Assembly: GCA_025998735.1 (NCBI GenBank)
Contig: BNWJ01000003.1
Location: forward strand, 1 to 49,445
Reading direction: 5' to 3'
Origin: Alphaproteobacteria bacterium
GTDB lineage: Bacteria; Pseudomonadota; Alphaproteobacteria; UBA3830
DNA length: 49,445 nt
Shown piece after piece: positions 41,933 to 49,363 of this stretch (the first letter of the stretch is position 1; every line of letters begins with the position of its first letter). The position numbers were made by a program, and so were the translations under genes. The notes below the pieces were generated by a model. The model was not told where the DNA came from. It saw only the letters and a program-made list of their open reading frames with translations, and searched no databases.

Positions 41933-43681
41933 TCATGATGTTGGAGAAGTCTCGTTTTTTAGCTCTAATTCGTATGAATAAATAAACCAATCATTGTTGA
42001 AGTTTTGGAAAAAAGTTGTTTTATAGTTTCCTGGAACAGCCAACTCTTCGAAAAATTCCATCATGATAAAAACATGATTATACTTCGATAAGTTCTCAAT
42101 TAAAGAATCGTAGCTCTTGACGAATTGATATTTTGGACTGTCATCGAAAAACGCTATGGCCTGAGTGATATTCCATTCATTGGCGTTGCAATAAATCAAA
42201 ACTGGAATCCTCGGCTTGTCATGAAATGGATATTTCTCTCCGGCATACATATATTCTATTTTTTGTTTAATCAGGTGTCCATTTGGCTCGAGCGGATTAA
42301 AAGCTACCGCTGTATATGCTGATGCTGTAATTGCAATAATTATTGTTCTAATCTTCGAGTTGTGCACTCTATTGATAACAATTGGAACTATCAGAGCAAG
42401 CATAGGAGATGCAGACATTATATATCGATACTCTTTGTAGGGAATCACGATAAATGACGCAAATGACCACAATAAACCACATGCAAATACTATTGCTGCT
42501 ATTCTAAGTTTTGAATCGCGCACTCCATCGATAATGATCGCGACTATCAGAGCAAGCATAGGAGATACAGACATTATATATCGACAATTGCCGTAGGGAA
42601 TTTCAAAAAATGACGAAACGGACCACAGTAAACAACAAGCAAATACTATCGTTGCTATTCTATCGTTTCTTATGAAGTTTTCCCAACGAATCTTTTGAAA
42701 TGAAAGTAGATATACAGCAATAAAAGTAATAGCAAAAGGCGACAATAGATACATAAAGACATATTCCAGCACTTTTGCCGTAGATTTTAGCGAATCCAAA
42801 AGAAAGTCTTTATAATTCAGTAGAATATTGTAGCATTTAACGGCCATATAGCTTCCAGCAGAAAAGCCCTCCAGATACTTTAGATAAAATACATTTGCCA
42901 ATAACAAAGATAGAACGAACGATGCCATTAAAAATACGGTGTTTCTTTTTTGATCTTTCATCCAAGAAATTATAGCTAAAACTCCAATAAGCATGAGAAC
43001 ATAGGCAATAGCCAAATATCCAGACAATAAAACAAAACTACACAGAAGAGACAATGGCAGTACATCTTTCCAATTGTATTTTTTAGATTGTTCATCAATT
43101 GATTGATAATTACACACAAAAACGTACGTTAGTATGATGAATAACGTTTCCTGCAAGCAATAAGTTCTCATAAACATGGCATTTGAAAGAGATGCTGTGC
43201 TAATAAAGGTCACGAGCAATGTTACGGCGATAACAAGATCGTCATCAAATAGACGTTTCAATAGTTTATATAAAAAGAAAAAGGAGAAGAGCCAGAAAAA
43301 CATATTAAGATAGCAGCCACGATTAATGACATCTCTCAAACTGCAGTCTGTTCCCGTCAGGCAGAGGCGCAAAATTGAGTAATATAAATTTGTGTGCGGA
43401 GAATCGTTAACATCTATATGCAATTGTTTTACATCAGATAGCGCATCTGAAAACGACGAACTCGTTCCCCAGGCTATATTCCTTATCTCTTCTCCCGTAT
43501 ACATCTTGTTTTCATCAAATAACTTTGTGAATGCCCATGGATTCTTGCACTCTGACAAAATAATGGACAACGACTCATCTAAATAAAGTCCAGCTTTTTG
43601 TGGAATCCAATACAGTCGCGCGCCTATGGATAAAATCAGAGCCAGCAGTACGAAATATTTCGAAGAAAATCTAGAAATCAC
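41933..43681 (-). CDS. Multi-pass membrane glycosyltransferase-like protein (GT39/PMT style), copy 1
   Basis: 582 aa with about a dozen hydrophobic segments. GLYLDESLS in the first loop gives the acidic pair typical of lipid-sugar dependent GT-C glycosyltransferases; the C-terminal 130 residues are soluble. Substrate unknown. GTG 43681 overlaps the TGA of the BRO-N gene, so it is coupled. Compared with its paralogue at 44651 it lacks two N-terminal residues and carries a tandem duplication of about 52 residues (IVFACCLLWSVSSF... and IVFACGLLWSFASF..., each ending RYIMS(V/A)SPMLALIV), which adds two membrane passes. Confidence 0.75.
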   Translation of the reverse strand: MISRFSSKYFVLLALILSIGARLYWIPQKAGLYLDESLSIILSECKNPWAFTKLFDENKMYTGEEIRNIAWGTSSSFSDALSDVKQLHIDVNDSPHTNLYYSILRLCLTGTDCSLRDVINRGCYLNMFFWLFSFFFLYKLLKRLFDDDLVIAVTLLVTFISTASLSNAMFMRTYCLQETLFIILTYVFVCNYQSIDEQSKKYNWKDVLPLSLLCSFVLLSGYLAIAYVLMLIGVLAIISWMKDQKRNTVFLMASFVLSLLLANVFYLKYLEGFSAGSYMAVKCYNILLNYKDFLLDSLKSTAKVLEYVFMYLLSPFAITFIAVYLLSFQKIRWENFIRNDRIATIVFACCLLWSVSSFFEIPYGNCRYIMSVSPMLALIVAIIIDGVRDSKLRIAAIVFACGLLWSFASFIVIPYKEYRYIMSASPMLALIVPIVINRVHNSKIRTIIIAITASAYTAVAFNPLEPNGHLIKQKIEYMYAGEKYPFHDKPRIPVLIYCNANEWNITQAIAFFDDSPKYQFVKSYDSLIENLSKYNHVFIMMEFFEELAVPGNYKTTFFQNFNNDWFIYSYELELKNETSPTS

Positions 43682-44541
43682 TTGATTTTCTTTTGTTGCA
43701 ATATTTCCTGATAACTAGCTAGCTCAATTATTGGTTTTTCAGTTTTTTTCTCAATATCCAGTCTTGTGTTTTTTGCGATTTTTCCGGCTTCTTTTGTATC
43801 TTCGCTTAACTCTTGAAAACCTTGTGAATCTCTGGATTTGTGAATTTCTTTGGCCGTTTCTTCTCCAAGCATTGTGAGAATTAATTCCATTGGGGTCATG
43901 TGATCGCGTAAATTGTCTTTTTCATTCAGATTTTTTAGGTTTTTGTGAGTCTTTATTTTGTGAGTCTTTATGTCGATGTCGAAGGTTTCCTTGGCGATGT
44001 TGTTTGTGAGTATCGAGTATTCCTTACCTTCGCTTGCTCCACGATCTTTCCACTGATCTGTCAACTCTTTTCTGGCAACAATTCCTCGAATTCGAACATC
44101 TATCCAATGCTCATCATAGCCGCGTTTCTTGTATTCTTCTTGCATGCGATGCATTGAAAGCTTAGGATTTGCGATTTCTTCTAATCTTTCGCGGCCGACT
44201 TGAGCAAGCCATAACTTTATTGGTTCGGCCTTTTTGCTTGGAATCGATTGAATAATGCGCAGCAATCCCTCCGTATTAGCACAGTCGGTGAGGTATTTTT
44301 TCCCGTCAGCTGACGGTAATTTCAGTTGTACGATTTTTTCGTACAACTGCTCATCTTCAGTTTCATTAGCAATCTTTATTTTTAAATCTGACCAATATCG
44401 CCTTGGATTCTCACTGTCAGTCAGTATTCCAACAACATCTACAACAGAGTAGAACCACTGTTCATCATGCCATATCCTGCGCACCTTGACGTTTTCGAAC
44501 AAGACAGCTTGATGCTTTTGTTCCGGTAAATCGTTATTCAT
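43678..44541 (-). CDS. BRO-N domain protein (phage antirepressor-like)
   Basis: The 287-aa protein has the BRO-N domain at residues 10-120 (KVRRIWHDEQWFYSVVDVVG, LTDSENPRRYWSDLK, LPSADGKKYLTDCANTEGLL, RIIQSIPSKKAEPIKLWLAQ). The conserved second part has RGYDEHWIDVRIRGI, RKELTDQWKDRGAS, NLRDHMTPMELILTMLGE and AKNTRLDIEKKTEKP. Such proteins are common in phages and in symbiont genomes and bind DNA; cellular role unclear. It lies between two glycosyltransferase paralogues and overlaps the downstream one, which looks like an insertion into a tandem pair. Confidence 0.88.
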   Translation of the reverse strand: MNNDLPEQKHQAVLFENVKVRRIWHDEQWFYSVVDVVGILTDSENPRRYWSDLKIKIANETEDEQLYEKIVQLKLPSADGKKYLTDCANTEGLLRIIQSIPSKKAEPIKLWLAQVGRERLEEIANPKLSMHRMQEEYKKRGYDEHWIDVRIRGIVARKELTDQWKDRGASEGKEYSILTNNIAKETFDIDIKTHKIKTHKNLKNLNEKDNLRDHMTPMELILTMLGEETAKEIHKSRDSQGFQELSEDTKEAGKIAKNTRLDIEKKTEKPIIELASYQEILQQKKIK

Positions 44542-44650
44542 ATTATTAAGCTCAATTAAATATCGAGATATTAACCTGAGTGATGTGTGGTTGCAACTTG
44601 CGATACCAAGCTACTTTTCAGAAATATACCAGAAAAAATGTTAAAATATG

Positions 44651-46300
44651 TCATTTTTGTCCTTCAGAAGCCTCGTTTCTCAATTCTAACTCGTATGAGG
44701 CAACAAACACATCGCTATTTTCGGGATACATAACAAACGAATCATACAAACATGCATCATCGACTGGAGATCGCATGGTTGCTGTATATTTGCTAGGAAC
44801 TAATAAATTGACTGACTTGAGATACTCCATAACAACAAAAACGTGATTATATTTTAACAAGCTCCTAAGAAATGAATCATGGCTCTTGACGAATTGATAT
44901 TTTGGAATATCTTCGAAAAATACTATGGCCTCAGCGAGTCTAAATCCTTCAAAATTGCAGTAGATCAAAACTGGAATATGCAGATTGTTATTAAATGGAT
45001 ACTTCTCTCCTATGCGCAGATGTCTTATGCGTTGCTTAATCAGATACCCATTTGGTTCTAGAGGATTGAAAGCTACAGCTGTATATACTAATGCTGTAAT
45101 TGCAATGATTATTTTTTTAACGTTTAAAGCGCGCATTCTATTAATAATAAGAGGAACTATCAGAGCAAGCATAGGAGACGCAGACATTATATATCGATAA
45201 TCTTTGTCAGGAACTATAGCGAAGGATGCAAACGACCACAATAAACCACATGTAAATACGATGACAGTCATTCGATCGTTTCTTGTAAAGCTTTTCCAAT
45301 GAATTTTCCGAAATGAGAACAGGCATATGGCGACAAAGGTAACAGCAAAAGGTGACAATAGATACGTAAAAATATATTCCAATGCCTTTGCTGTACTTTT
45401 CAGAAAAATCAAAGGAAGATTCTTATAATCCAATAATATGGAGTAGCGGCTCATAGTAATGGTGTTTTTGCAGGAAAAGCCGTACATATAGTTTAGATAA
45501 AATACATTTGCCCATATCAATGTTAGAACGAGTGCCACCACTAAAAATACAGAGTTTCTTCTTTGATTTTTCATCCAAGAAACTATGATTAAAACTCCAA
45601 TAAGCATAAAAACATAGGCAATAGCCAAGTATCCTGATAACAAAACAAAACTACACAAAATAGATAACGGTAACACGTCTCTCCAATTGTATTTCTGCGA
45701 TTGTTCTTCTATTGATTGATAATGACACACAAAAGCATATGTCAGAATAATGAACAACGTTTCCTGTAATCCATATGGCCTAATAAACATAGCATTCGAA
45801 AGAGAAGATGTGCTAATAAAAGCCACGAGCAATGTTACAGCGATAACAAGATCGTCATCAAAGAGGCGTTTCAATAATTTGTATAAAAAGAAAAAGGAGA
45901 AGAGCCAGAAAAACATATTAAGATAGCAGCCACGATTAATGACATCTCTCAAATCGCCATTTGTTCCCGTCAGGCAGAGGCGCAAAATTGAGTAATATAA
46001 ATTTGTATGCGAAGGATCGGTAGTGTCTATATGCAATTGTTTTATATCGGATAATGCGTCTGAAAACGAGGAGCTCGTTCCCCAGGCTATATTCCTTATC
46101 TCTTCTCCAGTATATATCTTGTCTTCATCAAATAACTTTGTAAAAGTCAACATTCCCTTGCTTTCTGACAAAACAACAGATAACGACTCATCTAAATAAA
46201 GTCCAGCTTTTTGTGGAATCCAATACAATCTCGCGCTAATAGATAAAATCAGAGCCAGTAGTATGAAATACTTCGAAGAGAATCTAGAAATTATCGCCAT
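44651..46300 (-). CDS. Multi-pass membrane glycosyltransferase-like protein (GT39/PMT style), copy 2
   Basis: I start at ATG 46300 (MAIISRFSSKYFILLALILS), which aligns with copy 1; an ATG 87 bp further up would add an unlikely leader. 549 aa, many membrane segments, GLYLDESLSVVLSE with the acidic pair. The block IVFTCGLLWSFASFAIVPDK, then DYRYIMSASPMLALIVPLI, occurs once here and twice in copy 1. Long stretches are nearly identical to copy 1 (for example RGCYLNMFFWLFSFFFLYKL), so duplication or conversion is recent. Confidence 0.75.
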   Translation of the reverse strand: MAIISRFSSKYFILLALILSISARLYWIPQKAGLYLDESLSVVLSESKGMLTFTKLFDEDKIYTGEEIRNIAWGTSSSFSDALSDIKQLHIDTTDPSHTNLYYSILRLCLTGTNGDLRDVINRGCYLNMFFWLFSFFFLYKLLKRLFDDDLVIAVTLLVAFISTSSLSNAMFIRPYGLQETLFIILTYAFVCHYQSIEEQSQKYNWRDVLPLSILCSFVLLSGYLAIAYVFMLIGVLIIVSWMKNQRRNSVFLVVALVLTLIWANVFYLNYMYGFSCKNTITMSRYSILLDYKNLPLIFLKSTAKALEYIFTYLLSPFAVTFVAICLFSFRKIHWKSFTRNDRMTVIVFTCGLLWSFASFAIVPDKDYRYIMSASPMLALIVPLIINRMRALNVKKIIIAITALVYTAVAFNPLEPNGYLIKQRIRHLRIGEKYPFNNNLHIPVLIYCNFEGFRLAEAIVFFEDIPKYQFVKSHDSFLRSLLKYNHVFVVMEYLKSVNLLVPSKYTATMRSPVDDACLYDSFVMYPENSDVFVASYELELRNEASEGQK

Positions 46301-46443
46301 AAAACCACAGCTTATATCCAGGTAATTGTCGAAATAATACATAAAAAGCCTCGCAAAATCCAGGCATTTTAGTGGGTGCAAGCGCATTGGCGTTAATAAT
46401 ACGGGTATCGATTTGGCATGAACAATATGAAAAAAAACAATAA

Positions 46444-46770
46444 CTAAACTATCCTTTCTGCATTAAGCGTAAGCTTATACTTCAATGCCTTCATTATCGC
46501 CATCAATGTATCAAGACGTGGATTTCCATGAGGAGACAGGCTCTTATAAAACGTATCACGAGTTAATCCCGTTTCTCTCGCAATTTTCGATATTCCTTTC
46601 GCTTCTGCAAGGTGCCTTAATGATGACAGCAACGCGTCTTTATTAAAGTTTTCGTTGTACTCCTCTATCGCAGCTTCCAGATATAAATCAGCTGCCTCTG
46701 GATCCTTTTTTAAATCCTCAACAATGATTTCATCCAACGACCTAAGACACTCGTGTCGTAATTCTGTCAT
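46444..46770 (-). CDS. HigA-type antitoxin whose toxin gene is interrupted
   Basis: 108 aa, [20 protein letters not shown], with [20 protein letters not shown], then [20 protein letters not shown] as helix-turn-helix. It is a clear paralogue of the antitoxin at 35947 and looks complete. The ATG overlaps the original toxin stop (AAATGA). With the toxin broken it may serve as an orphan repressor or cross-antidote. Confidence 0.85.
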   Translation of the reverse strand: MTELRHECLRSLDEIIVEDLKKDPEAADLYLEAAIEEYNENFNKDALLSSLRHLAEAKGISKIARETGLTRDTFYKSLSPHGNPRLDTLMAIMKALKYKLTLNAERIV

Positions 46771-47177
46771 TTCATCCTCCTTTTATAATCCTGCAAATAC
46801 TCTTTTGCTTTTTCAATATCTTTGCTTTGGTCACGTTTTGTGTTCTTTCCTCCGCCACACAGCAAAAGAATAATCACGCGTTTTACTTCAGAATAATAGA
46901 CCTGTTGCAAAAGCCTCCTGGAGTCACTGATTATCAGGACCAAAAATAGGCTTACGCAACAGGTCTAATAAACACGAACACCATCTCTAAACTTCAATTC
47001 GCTTATTCCATCCCCAAGAAAACGATGCTCGCCTAAGCTACCGTTTTGAAGATTGCTCAACCTAGCTAGCACCTTCATTTTTAGTCTCAGATCAAGCTGA
47101 TCCTTCCACTCTATAAACGGCTCTCGACCATCCAAAGTACTGTAAACTTCTACTTTCCAACTCTTGCTAAAAAACAT
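46767..47177 (-). pseudogene. HigB-type toxin interrupted by a 67-bp MITE
   Basis: The first 70 codons (VEVYSTLDGREPFIEWKDQL to FRDGVRVY) end in TAG made by the MITE. After the MITE the frame resumes as [20 protein letters not shown], then [20 protein letters not shown]. Removing the MITE and one TAATA copy restores a full toxin like that at 36248, so this is a single clean disruption. Confidence 0.9.
46899..46965. mobile_element. 67-bp GACCTGTTGC MITE, copy 2, in the HigB gene
   Basis: Ends GACCTGTTGC / GCAACAGGTC, exact 5-bp target duplication TAATA on both sides (46894-46898, 46966-46970). Same length as the copy at 39600, opposite orientation of the body. Confidence 0.92.
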
Positions 47178-47200
47178 ATCTTCTCGTAATTGTTGTGTAT

Positions 47201-47229
47201 AATATAACTTACAATTTTGATTGTGTCAA
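47201..47229 (-). promoter_or_regulatory. Promoter of the broken HigBA operon
   Basis: On the minus strand TTGACA (47229-47224), a 17-base spacer and TATATT (47206-47201). AATTGT and ACAATT flank the -10 as a possible operator. Confidence 0.65.
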
Positions 47230-47239
47230 GTATTGTAAG

Positions 47240-47427
47240 TTATCACCTGCACCTTATATCCACCACATGAACGAGCTGGCAGGGCGTTTTCCTGGAGAGG
47301 AGGATGTTGCTCAAAAATCAGCGTTATTCTCTAAATATCGAAGATTAACCTTTTCCTTGAAAAATCCGAAAAAATAGGTGATCAGGAAAAAGCCATGAAC
47401 GAGGTGGTTTTACGGCGCGCTTGATAA
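47240..47427 (-). mobile_element. IS200/605-derived left hairpin split by a 118-bp insertion
   Basis: The hairpin arms CTTATATCCACCACATGAACG (47254-47274) and GAACGAGGTGGTTTTACGGC (47398-47417) are separated by 47276-47393, and CATGAACGAG is duplicated at both junctions (47266-47275, 47394-47403). The inserted piece has a relative at 39491. It ends GCTTGATAA. Confidence 0.75.
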
Positions 47428-47497
47428 AGAGTGATTTTTGCTGTGGTTTCAGATGCCATCTAGTGCACTGGTGATTTTGAATTATCGTACGCGAGCA

Positions 47498-47935
47498 CTA
47501 CTTGCAAAAAGTAAGCGAATCCAACGTCACGTTGGCGCCCGTCATGCAATGACTGTAGTTCAAGATTTTCTCGTCCTGAGTTATCAAAGGAATGTTTTTT
47601 ACACGTGATGTGGCGACTATCATTCTGTCTGCTGGGTCAGAATGAAATTCCCCTGGCAGATGGCAACTATCCAGTAGGATTTCAGTGGAAAGCTCCATGA
47701 CCTTGACGAAGGCTATTTCAATCGCTTGTTCTACCCATTTGCGTATGGGCTGAGTTAACGCAATCCTTCTTTTTGCCTCCAGCATAGCGATTTCCCAAAT
47801 GGAAATGGCGCTGAGACATATTCTTCCCTCTGAATTAATAACAGAATCGATTTTAGAAAGATTTTCCTGAGCTAACTTTGAATCACCATTCATCAGCCAG
47901 AGAAAAATGTGTGTATCCAGTAGAATATCAGTCAT
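47498..47935 (-). CDS. PIN-domain toxin (COG3744 type) with altered C-terminus
   Basis: I start at ATG 47935 (MTDILLDTHIFLWLMNGD), which aligns with the family. DTH supplies the first acidic residue, ICLSAISIWEIAML the Glu, and FHSDPADRMIVATS plus LITQDEKI the remaining acidic residues. After ILNYSH the C-terminal CMTGANVTLDSLTFCK is encoded by repeat sequence (TGCATGACGGGC and a 15-bp palindrome CCAACGTCACGTTGG), replacing the few usual last residues. The catalytic set is complete. It overlaps its antitoxin by 8 bp. Confidence 0.85.
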   Translation of the reverse strand: MTDILLDTHIFLWLMNGDSKLAQENLSKIDSVINSEGRICLSAISIWEIAMLEAKRRIALTQPIRKWVEQAIEIAFVKVMELSTEILLDSCHLPGEFHSDPADRMIVATSRVKNIPLITQDEKILNYSHCMTGANVTLDSLTFCK

Positions 47936-48161
47936 TGTCCATCGTCCATATAACATCAATTGGTTTGCGAATGTCGTCATTCTCAACGAAAGAATTTCTC
48001 ATGGCTCCAAATAATGTTTTTGGTTCTGTATTTTTCAATGCGCTGAGTTTTGCAAGTGGAACCCCGCGTTTTGTAACCAAATAAGAATCGCCGCGCTGCA
48101 CATCGTTGAGCAATTGGAGGCATCTATTTTTAAATTCGCTTGCTTGAATGGTTATTTCCAT
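47928..48161 (-). CDS. Phd/YefM-type antitoxin of the PIN toxin
   Basis: I start at ATG 48161 (MEITIQASEFKNRCLQLLND), behind AAGGAAAATA. The N-terminal VQRGDSYLVTKRGVPLAKLS is the Phd fold strand pair with the conserved KRGxPxAxL. The C-terminus is the acidic toxin-binding tail. Standard antitoxin-first order with overlap. Confidence 0.87.
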   Translation of the reverse strand: MEITIQASEFKNRCLQLLNDVQRGDSYLVTKRGVPLAKLSALKNTEPKTLFGAMRNSFVENDDIRKPIDVIWTMDND

Positions 48162-48190
48162 TATTATTTTCCTTTGGCCATTACGCTTGT

Positions 48191-48220
48191 AACATATCAT
48201 GTTAATAATGATAAAGTCAA
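48191..48220 (-). promoter_or_regulatory. Candidate promoter of the Phd-PIN operon
   Basis: Minus strand TTGACT (48220-48215), 18-base spacer, TATGTT (48196-48191), 30 bp before the start codon. Confidence 0.5.
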
Positions 48221-48326
48221 GTTGTGATTATACATGGCCAACTAAATATAGCCATATTCAACCATACACAATCCAAGTTCCCATCTTGAATGTATATATC
48301 GCAAGCGTTTTCCAGAAGGGCACTTT

Positions 48327-48391
48327 CAAGCTATTTTAGCAAGCTATTTTAGCAAGCTATTTTAGCAAGCTATTTTAGCAAGCTATTTTGG
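48327..48391. repeat. Five 13-bp tandem repeats
   Basis: CAAGCTATTTTAG repeated five times (last unit ends TTGG). Not near a recognised gene start; 65 bp is five units of 13. Confidence 0.9.
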
Positions 48392-48424
48392 TGCGTTTAG
48401 GAACTATGGCTATGGTTCGCCTAT

Positions 48425-48524
48425 TCAACACTGAAGTGCATCAAGTAGCGAAACAATCTGATTTGCCACAAAGACCTCTCGAGGTGTTTTGAAGTTTAGC
48501 ACTTTACGTGGTCGATTGTTAAGT
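48425..48524 (-). pseudogene. IS30-family transposase, C-terminal fragment
   Basis: The minus strand reads LNNRPRKVLNFKTPREVFVA, then NQIVSLLDALQC and a TGA. The RPRKxLNFKTPxEVF motif closes the catalytic domain of IS30 transposases. The 5' side is cut by the hairpin element at 48525. The stub GATGCACTT with a following TGAA also appears at 1969 and 41659. Confidence 0.85.
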
Positions 48525-48584
48525 TTATCCCCCGCGCCTTATATCCGCCACGTGAACGAGGTGGTTTTGCGGCGCGCTTGATAA
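48525..48584 (-). mobile_element. Solo left-end hairpin of the IS200/IS605-derived family
   Basis: Arms GCGCCTTATATCCGCC and GGTGGTTTTGCGGCGC (hybrid), bounded by TTATC at 48525 and GATAA at 48580. Inserted in the IS30 relic. Confidence 0.75.
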
Positions 48585-48665
48585 AATAGAAAAAGAAGAA
48601 ATAACTCTACTGATTATCAAAATCGGAATTTGTGGAGATATTTACTCCTAAGTCGATGGTTTTTG

Positions 48666-48698
48666 TTGACACTGTACATATAACATGCTATATGTACA
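48666..48698 (+). promoter_or_regulatory. YefM-YoeB promoter with TGTACA operator
   Basis: TTGACA (48666-48671), 17-base spacer, TATATG (48689-48694). TGTACATATA (48673-48682) and TATATGTACA (48689-48698) form a 26-bp palindrome over the spacer and -10. TGTACA is the known core of YefM operators, so autorepression is expected. GGGGAG precedes the ATG. Confidence 0.8.
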
Positions 48699-48719
48699 TA
48701 TGGTATTTGGGGAGACGCC

Positions 48720-49095
48720 ATGAGAAAACATGTGTCATATACGGAAGCGCGAAATGACTTGAGTGCCATCTTGAATCAGGTCTGTTCAGAAAACGAGCCC
48801 ATTCTAAAGGTGTTAGCTAAGAGGAGAGTTGATTTAGATCAGATTGCTGAAATTTCAGCGGGTTAAGATTGTTGAAAATTCAGTGTTTTCACAAAAATCA
48901 ACTCTTTTCTTAGCTAACACCATTCTAATCGAAAGGAGAAACGGCGGGAATACTGTTGTGATTTCGGAGAAGGATTGGAACGCAATTCAAGAAACGCTGT
49001 ATTTAATGAGATGTCCGGAAGATTGGAAGGCAATCACAGAAAAAGTAAATATAGAAGATTGCATAGAAGATTGCATAGATGAATTGCCATGGTAG
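48720..49095 (+). pseudogene. yefM: yefM antitoxin interrupted by a MITE
   Basis: ATG 48720 reads MRKHVSYTEARNDLSAILNQ, then VCSENEPIL, the YefM N-terminus; the MITE at 48809 then breaks the frame. It resumes at 48925 with IERRNGGNTVVISEKDWNAI, then QETLYLMRCPEDWKAI. Taking out the MITE and one 8-bp target copy restores the family length of about 85 residues. The end overlaps the yoeB start (ATGGTAG). Confidence 0.9.
48809..48921. mobile_element. GGTGTTAGC MITE in yefM
   Basis: 113 bp with ends GGTGTTAGCTAAGAGGAGAG and the inverse CTTTTCTTAGCTAACACC, flanked by ATTCTAAA and ATTCTAAT (8-bp duplication, one change). The outer GGTGNTAGC and the inner TTCAGTGTTTT are shared with the MITEs at 33510 and 35640, so one family. 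Confidence 0.9.
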
Positions 49096-49363
49096 TCTGG
49101 AAAGTAAAATATTTCAACGAGTCGCAGCAGATTCGTTGAAACTAAAGAGTTGTGGACTGAAGAAAAAAGCAGAAGACTTGGTAAGTATTATTTCTAAAGA
49201 TCCATATCAAAATCCACCACCTTTTGAAAAGTTGCGAGGATGTGACAGCATATATAGCAGGCGAATAAGCATAAAACATAGACTCGTTTACGAGTTGATA
49301 AAAAATGAACACACAATCCTTATCACCCCGTGAGTTTTAGGAACATCCACAAAGTATGAGAAA
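49089..49363 (+). pseudogene. yoeB: yoeB toxin, frameshifted and with broken 3' end
   Basis: ATG 49089 gives MVVWKVKYFNESQQIR and a stop at 49137. In the next frame ADSLKLKSCGLKKKAEDLVS, then YQNPPPFEKLRGC and YSRRISIKHRLVYEL are clearly YoeB. So there is a frameshift near 49120-49130. The usual C-terminal RMWTHYE is lost: TGA at 49332 is followed by a worn VLGTSTKYE. Toxin loss fits the disruption of its antitoxin. Confidence 0.85.
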
